From Dokdonella sp. (GTDB taxonomy: Bacteria; Pseudomonadota; Gammaproteobacteria; Xanthomonadales; Rhodanobacteraceae), in contig JASLGB010000232.1 of assembly GCA_030150315.1 (NCBI GenBank), forward strand, positions 1 through 5,994: a stretch of 5,994 nt of DNA, read 5' to 3'. The first letter of the stretch is position 1; the number at the start of each line of letters is the position of its first letter. This document shows, in pieces, positions 1 through 5,966 of the stretch. Under the pieces are notes generated by a model. The model was not told the origin of the DNA and made no database searches. It worked only from the letters and a program-made list of their open reading frames with translations. A program made the translations under genes and the position numbers.

Positions 1-622
1 GCTCCTGGTGCTTGCCGCTGAGGGTCAAAGGCACCAGCCCCGCGCGCGTGGGCAGTACGGCGTGGCCGAACTGGCGCGCCAGCTCGTAGCCGAACCCGGT
101 CGCGCCCATGCTGGGAATCGACAGGCCGCCGCTGGCGACGACCAGCGCCTCGGCGTGCACTTCCCCGCGCGCCGTGGCCACGCTGAAACCCGCGTCGCCA
201 TGGCGCACGCGCTCCACCGCGCAACTGGTTTCCAACCGCACGCCGGCCGCCGCGCACTCGTCCAGCAGCATGCGCACGATCTGCTTGGAGGAGTCGTCGC
301 AAAACAGCTGGCCGAGTTCCTTCTCGTGATAAGCGATGCGGTGCCGCTCGACCAGTTCGACGAAGTCCGCCGGCCGATAGCGCGCCAGCGCGGACTTGCA
401 GAAGTGCGGGTTGGCCGACAGGTAATTGGCCGGGCCGGCGCCGAGGTTGGTGAAATTGCAGCGGCCGCCGCCGGACATCAGGATTTTCTTGCCGACCCGA
501 TTGGCGTGTTCGATCAGCAGCACGCGGCGCCCGCGCTGGCCGGCGACCAGCGCGCACATCAGGCCGGCGGCGCCGCCTCCGATGACAACGGCGTCGAATT
601 CCTGTCCGCGTGCTTCAGCCAT
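1..622 (-). CDS. HI0933/YhiN-like FAD-dependent oxidoreductase (N-terminal part, cut by window edge)
   Basis: About 207 N-terminal residues of a flavoprotein, read by translating the minus strand from the ATG at 622-620; the frame stays open to base 1, so the C-terminal half lies outside (family members are usually near 400 residues). Visible: a Rossmann FAD-binding start, VVIGGGAAG at residues 12-20, followed by LLIE with Glu38 placed to bind the ADP-ribose; then GKKILMSGGGRCNFTN at residues 44-59, the hallmark of the HI0933/YhiN (TIGR00275, 'BaiN-like') family; then LVVASGG near residue 160, the second nucleotide-contacting strand. Known family: cytosolic or membrane-associated flavoproteins of mostly unproven substrate, some annotated as aminoacetone oxidase or as flavin reductases acting on bile acids. 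The ATG overlaps the stop of the upstream cysteine-cluster gene by 8 bases, with no strong ribosome site, suggesting translational coupling. Family assignment is confident; substrate is unknown. Confidence 0.9.
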   Translation of the reverse strand, partial: MAEARGQEFDAVVIGGGAAGLMCALVAGQRGRRVLLIEHANRVGKKILMSGGGRCNFTNLGAGPANYLSANPHFCKSALARYRPADFVELVERHRIAYHEKELGQLFCDDSSKQIVRMLLDECAAAGVRLETSCAVERVRHGDAGFSVATARGEVHAEALVVASGGLSIPSMGATGFGYELARQFGHAVLPTRAGLVPLTLSGKHQE

Positions 623-998
623 GCGCGCTGCCGCCATACCACTCGGCGCGTTCGGCGAGGCAGCTGGCGCCGCCGGCGGCAACGTCGCGGCACAGTTGCG
701 GACGCTGCGCGTAGATCGAGCAGCGCATCGAGTCGCGGTCGAGCGCGGTACACCAGCCGTCGTCACGCTGCGCCATGTGCTCCAGCCCGTGTTCGTCCAC
801 GTCGGTGAGCCAGCGCGGCACTTCGTCGCCCGGCATCAGCAGCACCTGCAGGCGGCAGCAAACCGCCTCGCAGCGTTCGCAGCGCACGCGCGCGTCGAGC
901 ACTTCGTCGGCGATGCCACCGATCACGCCGTCGTCCGGCTGGCGTTCGTCCGGCAGGCGCGCGTCCAGCAGATGGATGGCGAGGGAGTCCTTGCTCAT
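615..998 (-). CDS. YkgJ-family cysteine-cluster protein (putative Zn/Fe-binding)
   Basis: A 127-residue cytosolic protein with the cysteine pattern of the YkgJ/CxxCxxxCC family (Pfam 'putative zinc- or iron-chelating domain'). The motif CERCEAVCC spans residues 40-48, followed by Cys83, Cys93 in CSIYAQRP, Cys103 in LCR and Cys113. The segment C-x-I-Y-x-x-R-P-x-x-C-R is the second conserved block of the family. No signal peptide or membrane segment is seen. The function of the family is not established; metal or Fe-S cluster binding is inferred from the cysteines. The start at 998 is preferred over an in-frame ATG 20 codons upstream because it overlaps the hutI stop as ATGA (995-998), a classic coupling arrangement, and because the extra 20 residues (Arg-rich) look like hutI read out of frame. 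Its own stop lies inside the start of the next FAD gene. Cotranscribed with hutI and the flavoprotein. Confidence 0.88.
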   Translation of the reverse strand: MSKDSLAIHLLDARLPDERQPDDGVIGGIADEVLDARVRCERCEAVCCRLQVLLMPGDEVPRWLTDVDEHGLEHMAQRDDGWCTALDRDSMRCSIYAQRPQLCRDVAAGGASCLAERAEWYGGSAHG

Positions 999-2218
999 CG
1001 CGCGCTGCGTCCGCCGATGCGCACATCCCGTGCGAGGCCGCCGCCGATCCAGTAGCACAGCTCCGCCGGATGGCGTGCGTTCCAGACGACGAAGTCCGCG
1101 CGCAGTTCCTGTTCGAGACGGCCGCGATCGCCGAGGCCCAGCGCGCGCGCCGCGTTCACGGTGGCGCCGCGCAGGGCTTCTTCCGGCGTCATGCGCAGTT
1201 CGATGCAGGCCATGTTCATCGCCAGTCGCAGCGACAGCAGCGGCGAGGTGCCGGGGTTGAGGTCGCTGGCCACCGCCATCGCCACGCCGTGGCGGCGGAA
1301 CAGCGCGATCGGCGGCGGCTGCGTCTCGCGCAGGGCGTAGTACGCCCCGGGCAGCATCACGGCGACCGTTCCGGCCGCCGCCATCGCGCGCACGCCGTCT
1401 TCGTTGGTGTGCTCCAGATGCTCGGCCGAGCGCGCGCCGAACTCCGCGGCCAAGGCGGCGCCGCCGAGGTCGGAAAGCTGGTCGGCGTGTAATTTCAGCG
1501 GCAATCCGAGTTCGCGTGCGCGCTCGAACACGCGCCGCGTCTGCGCCGGCGAGAACGCGATGCGCTCGCAGAACGCGTCGACCATGTCGGCCAGCTGCTG
1601 CTCCGCCGCGGCCGGCAGGATGTGGTTGCAGACCAGGTCGATGTAGTCGTCGCCGCGCTCCTTGTACTCGGGCGGCAGCGCGTGCGCGGCGAGCAGTGTG
1701 GTGCTGACGCCGATGCCCAGTTCCGCACCGATGCGGCGCGCGACGCGCAGCATCTTCAATTCGCTGTCGAGGTCGAGGCCGTAGCCGGACTTGATCTCGA
1801 CCGTGGTCACGCCGTCGCTGCGCAGTGCGCGGGCGCGTGGCAGCGACTGCGTGAGCAGGTCGTCTTCGCTGGCTGCGCGCGTGGCGCGCACGCTCGACAG
1901 GATGCCGCCGCCGCTGCGCGCGATTTCCTCGTAGCTGGCGCCGTTGAGACGGCGCTCGAACTCATCCGCGCGATCACCGCCGAAGACCAGATGCGTATGG
2001 CAGTCGACCAGCCCCGGCGTGACCAGCGCGCCGTCGGCCGAGACGACCTCCGCCGCGAGCCGTTCCGGTGCGTCCGGCAGCTCCGATTGCGGGCCGGCGA
2101 ACACGATCGCGCCGTCTTTCCATGCCAGTGCGCCGTGTTCGACAAGGCCGTAGCCGTCGTCGCCGGTCAGCGTGACCAGACGGCCATCGAGCAGCAAGCC
2201 GTCCCAGAGCGTCGTCAT
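995..2218 (-). CDS. hutI: Imidazolonepropionase (histidine degradation)
   Basis: A full-length 407-residue amidohydrolase that hydrolyses 4-imidazolone-5-propionate to N-formimidoyl-L-glutamate, the third step of histidine catabolism, in the cytosol. Family signatures in order: TPGLVDCHTHLVFGGDR (residues 67-83) with metal ligands His74 and His76; SGGGILSSV (102-110); EIKSGYGL (141-148), whose Tyr contacts substrate; His179 in LLAAHA; HADQLSDLGG (244-253) with ligand His244; AEHLEH (265-270) with His267; and ASDLNPGTSP (317-326) with ligand Asp319. The position after HAD is Gln247, where some Bacillus-type enzymes have Glu; this is a familiar proteobacterial variant. Start: ATG at 2218-2216 has AAAGGA at 2233-2228, nine bases upstream. 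First gene of a minus-strand operon; the next gene overlaps its stop by 4 bases. hutU and hutH, its usual partners, are not in the window; hutF lies about 1.3 kb away on the other strand. Confidence 0.97.
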   Translation of the reverse strand: MTTLWDGLLLDGRLVTLTGDDGYGLVEHGALAWKDGAIVFAGPQSELPDAPERLAAEVVSADGALVTPGLVDCHTHLVFGGDRADEFERRLNGASYEEIARSGGGILSSVRATRAASEDDLLTQSLPRARALRSDGVTTVEIKSGYGLDLDSELKMLRVARRIGAELGIGVSTTLLAAHALPPEYKERGDDYIDLVCNHILPAAAEQQLADMVDAFCERIAFSPAQTRRVFERARELGLPLKLHADQLSDLGGAALAAEFGARSAEHLEHTNEDGVRAMAAAGTVAVMLPGAYYALRETQPPPIALFRRHGVAMAVASDLNPGTSPLLSLRLAMNMACIELRMTPEEALRGATVNAARALGLGDRGRLEQELRADFVVWNARHPAELCYWIGGGLARDVRIGGRSAR

Positions 2219-2251
2219 CGCGGGTGATCCTTTGTGTCGTCCGATTGCGCG

Positions 2252-2260
2252 ATTATCCCA
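2252..2260 (-). promoter_or_regulatory. Extended -10 promoter element for the hutI operon
   Basis: On the minus strand this reads TGGGATAAT, an extended -10 box: TG, one base, then GATAAT (five of six matches to TATAAT). A weak -35 candidate, TGGACG at 2282-2277 (four of six), sits 19 bases upstream; the extended TG can compensate for a poor -35. It would place the transcript start near 2245, about 26 bases before the hutI ATG, leaving room for the AAAGGA ribosome site. It is one of very few AT-containing patches in the 89-base gap between the divergent hutI and M23 genes. I see no HutC-type palindrome here. Confidence 0.5.
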
Positions 2261-2291
2261 GAGCCGCGCGCCTGCGCGTCCACCGCCATCG

Positions 2292-2299
2292 AAGGGGAG
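2292..2299 (+). promoter_or_regulatory. Ribosome binding site of the M23 peptidase gene
   Basis: AAGGGGAG lies eight bases before the ATG at 2308. It decides the start: the frame is open from an earlier ATG at 2224, but the extra 28 residues are Arg-rich, would overlap the hutI promoter region, and would put the evident signal peptide in the interior. Confidence 0.75.
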
Positions 2300-2307
2300 C
2301 CGTCATC

Positions 2308-3465
2308 ATGAACACGCGCCGATGCCTTGCCGTGATCGCACTGGGCTTTTTCGCTGCCGCGTCGCAGGCGGCGCAGGAGGCGCCAGCCTCCGGCACGCCG
2401 TTGCCGCTGAACCCGCTGGCCTTGTCGGTGCCGTTCGCGCCGCGAGCCGTGCCGGCCAGTGACGGGCGCATCCACCTGACTTGGGAAGTGCTGGCGCTCA
2501 GCCTCGCGCCGAGCGAATTGCGGGTCGAGTCGGTCTCGGTGCGCGTCGAAGGCGGAACACGGCCGCTGCTCGAATACAGCGGCGCGGCGGTCGGTGCGCA
2601 CATGACGCCGCTGGCGCAGTGGACGAAGGCGACCGACCGTCTTCCTTCCAGCGGAGCGGCGACGCTGTGGCTGGATCTGGCGCTGGAGCGCGGCACGCCG
2701 CCGCCGGCGGCGCTGGAGCTGCGTGTCACCGTGTCGGGCGCGGGCGTTTCTCCGGCGGATGCGCTGGTGCGCTTGCGCGTGCCGGTGGATGGCACGCCGC
2801 CGCGCGTGATCCGCGCGCCACTGGAAGGACCCATGTGGGGCGTGCTGGAGGCCTGTTGCGACCAGTCCAACCATCACCGCCGCGGACAGCGTTCGGTCGA
2901 TGGCCGCCTCGTGCTGCCGGAACGCTATGCGATCGATTTCATCCGCTTCGACCGCGACGCCAACTACTTCAAGGGCGAGGACGTCAATGCGAACCACTAC
3001 GCCTACGGTCAGCCGGTGCTCGCCGTGGCCGACGCGACGGTGGTGGACGTGTACGACAAGCTCGCCGACATCGCGCCGCATGCGCCTCTGTTGCCGCCGA
3101 GCCTGCCGAATGCGGGTGGCAACCACGTCGTCCTCGATCTGGGTGGTGGCGTCTGGGCCATGTACGGCCATCTGAAGGCCGGCAGCGTGCGCGTGAAGGC
3201 CGGCGATCGCGTGAAGGCGGGGCAGGTTCTCGCGCAGGTCGGCAACAACGGCAACACCGACATGGCGCACCTGCATTTCCAGCTGATGGACAGCCGACAT
3301 TTCGCGCTGGCGCAGGGTTTGCCGTTCGTGTTCGACAACTACCTTCTGGTGGGCCGGCTCGATCCGCGCAGCGAGCGACTGCTGCCCGAGCCGACGCCGG
3401 TTGCGCGCAAGGGCGATCTTCCGCTGTCGCTGTCGGTCGTGGATTTTCCACCCGCCAAACGATGA
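2308..3465 (+). CDS. Secreted M23-family metallopeptidase (peptidoglycan-type), unusual first zinc-ligand site
   Basis: A 385-residue exported protein. Residues 1-22 form a signal peptide: Arg4-Arg5, a hydrophobic core (LAVIALGFFAAA) and a likely cut after SQA (21) or QAA (22). Residues about 45-165 look like a beta-rich N-terminal domain. Residues about 180-345 carry the M23 (LytM-like) fold: RYAIDF (206-211), GQPVLAVADATVV (234-246), GNHVVLDL (271-278), YGHL (286-289), VKAGDRVKAGQVLAQVGNNG (296-315) and AHLHFQL (320-326). Known family: zinc endopeptidases cutting peptidoglycan cross-links in the periplasm or outside. Asp210, His288 and His323 match the usual ligand and catalytic positions, but the first His of HxGxD aligns with Arg206. 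An Asn-His-His at 188-190 just upstream might supply the ligand, or the protein may be inactive. It stands between hutI and hutF with no functional link that I can see. The family call is firm; activity is uncertain. Confidence 0.9.
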   Translation: MNTRRCLAVIALGFFAAASQAAQEAPASGTPLPLNPLALSVPFAPRAVPASDGRIHLTWEVLALSLAPSELRVESVSVRVEGGTRPLLEYSGAAVGAHMTPLAQWTKATDRLPSSGAATLWLDLALERGTPPPAALELRVTVSGAGVSPADALVRLRVPVDGTPPRVIRAPLEGPMWGVLEACCDQSNHHRRGQRSVDGRLVLPERYAIDFIRFDRDANYFKGEDVNANHYAYGQPVLAVADATVVDVYDKLADIAPHAPLLPPSLPNAGGNHVVLDLGGGVWAMYGHLKAGSVRVKAGDRVKAGQVLAQVGNNGNTDMAHLHFQLMDSRHFALAQGLPFVFDNYLLVGRLDPRSERLLPEPTPVARKGDLPLSLSVVDFPPAKR

Positions 3466-3473
3466 CGGCGGGC

Positions 3474-3506
3474 GCCGCGCGGCTGGCATCGCCGTGCCCG
3501 CGCGGC
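3474..3506. repeat. GC-rich 9-bp inverted repeat, also a 10-bp direct repeat, between the M23 gene and hutF
   Basis: GCCGCGCGG (3474-3482) and CCGCGCGGC (3498-3506) are perfect inverted copies with a 15-base loop. Because each arm contains the palindrome CCGCGCGG, the same bases also give a direct repeat, CCGCGCGGCT at 3475-3484 and 3498-3507, 23 bases apart. It begins 9 bases after the M23 stop. It could be a weak transcription terminator (no T-run follows directly; only CTTTT at about 3519-3523) or a paired binding site in front of hutF. Chance occurrence is possible in such GC-rich DNA. Confidence 0.45.
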
Positions 3507-3512
3507 TAGGCT
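3483..3512 (+). promoter_or_regulatory. Weak candidate promoter of hutF
   Basis: CTGGCA (3483-3488, four of six matches to TTGACA) and TAGGCT (3507-3512, three of six to TATAAT, first and second T/A and final T kept) are 18 bases apart, with the hutF ATG 28 bases beyond. The -10 box directly abuts the second copy of the CCGCGCGGC repeat, so a protein bound to the repeat would interfere with it. Matches are weak and this is a suggestion only. Confidence 0.25.
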
Positions 3513-3540
3513 CGCGCCTTTTCCGCCACCGGGAATCCGC

Positions 3541-4890
3541 ATGAGTGCCAATGTCCTGATCGCCGACCACGCCTGGGCCGACAGCGGTTTCCAAGCCGAG
3601 GCGCGTTTCGCCGTCGATGCGGCGGGCCATTTCACGTCGGCGCCGACATCGGGTGGCGAACGCTTGGGCCGCTTCGTCGTGCCCGGCATGCCGAACCTGC
3701 ACTCGCATGCGTTCCAGCGCGCGATGGCCGGCTTGGCCGAGCGTCGCGGCGCATCCGAGGACAGTTTCTGGACCTGGCGCGAAGTCATGTATGCCTTCGC
3801 CGGCCGCATCGGCCCCGATGAACTGCGCGCGATCGCCGCGCAGCTCTATGTCGAGATGCTCGAAGCCGGCTACACGCAGGTTTGCGAGTTCCACTACCTG
3901 CATCACCAGCCGGATGGGCGTCCGTATGCCGATGCGGCGGCGATGTCGCTGGCCCTGGTCGAAGCGGCGCAGGAGGCGGGCATCGGCCTGACCCTGCTGC
4001 CGACGCTGTACATGAGCGGCGGTTTCGACGGGCGCGAACTGGCCGAACGGCAGCGCCGTTTCGGACACGATGTGGACGCCTACCTGCGCCTGATCGAACG
4101 CCTGCGCGCGCTGCAGTCGTCGCGGCTGCAAGTCGGCATCGCGCTGCACTCGCTGCGCGCGGTACCCGAAGATGCCTTGCGCGTCGTGCTGGCCAGCGAG
4201 GTCGCGCGCGATTGCCCGATCCATATCCACATCGCCGAGCAGGTCGCCGAAGTCGAGGACTGTCTGGCCGTCCGCAAGGCGCGGCCGGTGCAGTGGTTGC
4301 TCGACCACGTCGAGGTCGACGCACGCTGGTGTCTGGTCCACGCGACGCATCTGGATGCCGGGGAAATCCGGCGCCTGGCGGCCAGCGGCGCGGTCGCGGG
4401 GCTGTGTCCGACGACCGAGGCCAATCTCGGCGACGGCCTGTTTCCGCTGCGCGCCTACCTCGACGCGAGCGGCCGGCTCGGCATCGGTTCGGACAGCCAC
4501 ATCTCGGTTTCGCCGGTGGAAGAGCTGCGCTGGCTCGAATACGGCCAACGCCTGATCACGCGCCATCGCAACGTCAGCGCGAGCAAGGCGACGCCGAGCA
4601 GCGGCGAAACCCTGCTGGCACTGGCGCTGGCCGGCGGCGCGCAGGCCAGCGGCGTGGAACTGGGACGCCTCGGCCACGGCCGCGCCGACCTGGTCGTGCT
4701 CGATGACGCGGCGCCGCTGCTGGCTGGCCGCGACGCGACGCAGGCGATCGACACCTGGATCTTCGCCGGCAACGCGAATCTGGTGCGCGAGGTGATGGTC
4801 GGCGGTCAATTCGTCGTGCGCGACGGACACCACCGCGACCGCGAGCGCATCGCGGTGCGCTATCGCGATGCGGTCGAACGGCTGCGCTGA
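3541..4890 (+). CDS. hutF: Formimidoylglutamate deiminase (histidine degradation)
   Basis: A 449-residue cytosolic amidohydrolase that converts N-formimidoyl-L-glutamate to N-formyl-L-glutamate plus ammonia, the step after HutI in the HutF-HutG branch. Signatures: VVPGMPNLHSHAFQRAMAG (residues 46-64) with metal ligands His54 and His56 and Gln59; FWTWREVMY (76-84); the HSLRAV segment with His203 and Arg206; IHIHIAEQ (227-234) with ligand His230 and Glu233; LVHATH (265-270) with His267; CPTTEANLGDG (289-299); and GIGSDSHIS (314-322) with ligand Asp318. Each is two residues before the equivalent position that I recall in Pseudomonas aeruginosa HutF (His56, His58, His232, Glu235, His269, Asp320), so the active site looks intact. 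The start has only a weak GGGA at 3531-3534 six bases upstream, but the length fits the family. The gene begins 75 bases after the M23 stop and may have its own promoter. HutG is not in the window. Confidence 0.96.
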   Translation: MSANVLIADHAWADSGFQAEARFAVDAAGHFTSAPTSGGERLGRFVVPGMPNLHSHAFQRAMAGLAERRGASEDSFWTWREVMYAFAGRIGPDELRAIAAQLYVEMLEAGYTQVCEFHYLHHQPDGRPYADAAAMSLALVEAAQEAGIGLTLLPTLYMSGGFDGRELAERQRRFGHDVDAYLRLIERLRALQSSRLQVGIALHSLRAVPEDALRVVLASEVARDCPIHIHIAEQVAEVEDCLAVRKARPVQWLLDHVEVDARWCLVHATHLDAGEIRRLAASGAVAGLCPTTEANLGDGLFPLRAYLDASGRLGIGSDSHISVSPVEELRWLEYGQRLITRHRNVSASKATPSSGETLLALALAGGAQASGVELGRLGHGRADLVVLDDAAPLLAGRDATQAIDTWIFAGNANLVREVMVGGQFVVRDGHHRDRERIAVRYRDAVERLR

Positions 4891-4907
4891 GCCGGCTTGC
4901 CCTCGCC

Positions 4908-4924
4908 CGGTGGCAGTGACACCG
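4908..4924. repeat. Short inverted repeat between hutF and the aldo/keto reductase gene
   Basis: CGGTG (4908-4912) and CACCG (4920-4924) can pair around a 7-base loop, 18 bases after the hutF stop. The five-base stem is too short, and lacks a T-run, for a convincing terminator. The remaining bases of this 64-base gap show no clear promoter, so readthrough from hutF into the reductase gene is plausible. Confidence 0.2.
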
Positions 4925-4954
4925 TAGCTCGTTTGTCCGTCGAGGAATCCGATC

Positions 4955-5956
4955 ATGAAAATCCGCGCGCTTGGCCAGGGGCTGCACGTTTCCGCGCTCG
5001 GTCTCGGTTGCATGGGGTTGACGCATGCGTATTCGACCGGGCGCCCCGATCACGCGGCAGGCGTCGCGCTGGTGCGGCACGCGATGGATCTTGGCGTGAC
5101 GCTGATCGATACCGCCGACATCTACGGCCCGGAAACCAACGAGCGTCTGGTCGGCGAGGCGATCGAGGGGCGGCGCAACGAGGTGGTGCTGGCGACCAAG
5201 TTCGGTTTCACGTTCGATCGCGGTGGCGTCACCGGCATCGGCGGCGGGCGCATCGACGGCCGACCGGACTATGTGCAGCGTGCCTGCGAAGCATCGCTGC
5301 GCCGGCTGCGCGTGGATCACATCGACCTGTATTACCTGCATCGCATCGATCCGGATACGCCCATCGAGGACACGGTCGGCGCGATGTCGCGTCTGGTCGA
5401 GCAGGGCAAGGTGCGCTTCCTCGGCTTGTCGGAAGCTTCCGCGGCGACGCTGCGCCGCGCGCACGCGGTCCATCCGATCTGTGCGCTGCAAAGCGAGTAC
5501 TCGCTGTGGACGCGCGACCCGGAGGATGAAGTGTTGCCGGCGTGCCGCGAACTGGGCATTGGCTTCGTGCCGTTCAGTCCGCTCGGGCGCGGCTTCCTGT
5601 CGGGGCGTTTCCGGCGGCTGGAAGATCTTGCCGAAGACGACACGCGCCGCGGCACGCCGCGCTTCGAGGCGGAAAACTTCCAGCGCAATCTGGTGCTGCT
5701 CGAACGCACCGAGGCGCTGGCAGCCCCGCGCGGCGTGACGCCTTCGCAACTCGCGCTGGCATGGCTACTGGCGCAGGATGCGCATCTCGTGCCGATTCCG
5801 GGCACGACGAATCGTTCGCGTCTGGCCGAGAACGTGGCCGCCGCGGATCTGCTGCTCGATTCCGCCGAGCTTGCCGCGATCGACGAGGCCGCGCCGCGTG
5901 GCGTTGCGGCCGGTGCGCGCTATGGCGAGGCGGGCATGCGTCAGGTCAACCGCTGA
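4955..5956 (+). CDS. Aldo/keto reductase (AKR13/YakC-like)
   Basis: A 333-residue soluble NADPH-type oxidoreductase with an (alpha/beta)8-barrel, reducing aldehydes or ketones; the natural substrate cannot be told from sequence. The family tetrad is visible: Asp52 and Tyr57 in IDTADIYG (51-58), Lys82 in LATKFGF (79-85) and His129 in YLHR (127-130). Other landmarks: LGLGCMGLTHAY near the N-terminus (15-26), GKVRFLGLSEAS (151-162), LQSEYSLWTRDPE (178-190), FVPFSPLGRGFLSG (204-217), and IPGTTNRSRLAEN (281-293), the last binding the 2'-phosphate of NADPH. This set is typical of bacterial AKR13-type enzymes, often labelled 'aldo/keto reductase' or pyridoxal/alcohol reductase-like. Start: GAGGAA at 4942-4947 lies seven bases before the ATG. 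It follows hutF by 64 bases on the same strand without a clear terminator, so it may be cotranscribed, though no histidine-pathway role is known. Confidence 0.93.
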   Translation: MKIRALGQGLHVSALGLGCMGLTHAYSTGRPDHAAGVALVRHAMDLGVTLIDTADIYGPETNERLVGEAIEGRRNEVVLATKFGFTFDRGGVTGIGGGRIDGRPDYVQRACEASLRRLRVDHIDLYYLHRIDPDTPIEDTVGAMSRLVEQGKVRFLGLSEASAATLRRAHAVHPICALQSEYSLWTRDPEDEVLPACRELGIGFVPFSPLGRGFLSGRFRRLEDLAEDDTRRGTPRFEAENFQRNLVLLERTEALAAPRGVTPSQLALAWLLAQDAHLVPIPGTTNRSRLAENVAAADLLLDSAELAAIDEAAPRGVAAGARYGEAGMRQVNR

Positions 5957-5966
5957 GCCAGCCATC

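Noticed and set aside
8..1055. Plus-strand open frames of 266 and 209 codons at the left end.
   Set aside because: They lie opposite the flavoprotein and cysteine-cluster genes, whose minus-strand translations carry clear family motifs; the plus-strand products are low-complexity Arg/Ala-rich.
999..1058. Upstream in-frame start for the cysteine-cluster protein, adding 20 residues.
   Set aside because: The ATGA overlap with the hutI stop and the family's normal length favour the start at 998; the extension is hutI sequence read in another frame.
1622..2227. A 201-codon plus-strand open frame opposite hutI.
   Set aside because: hutI in the other strand is unmistakable; this product shows no motif and has no ribosome site that I could support.
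2245..2257. Short direct repeat (AATCG twice, 8 bases apart, minus strand) near the hutI -10 box.
   Set aside because: Five-base copies are too short to distinguish from chance, and they do not form a palindrome like a GntR/HutC operator.
2224..2307. Upstream in-frame start for the M23 peptidase, adding 28 residues.
   Set aside because: The later ATG at 2308 has AAGGGGAG at proper spacing and starts directly with a signal peptide; the extra segment is Arg-rich and covers the hutI promoter.
2215..5013. A 932-codon open frame on the minus strand opposite the M23 peptidase, hutF and the start of the reductase.
   Set aside because: It is exactly antisense to three genes with clear family motifs, is rich in Arg/Gln/His/Ala with no recognisable domain, and is explained by stop codons being rare opposite GC-rich third positions.
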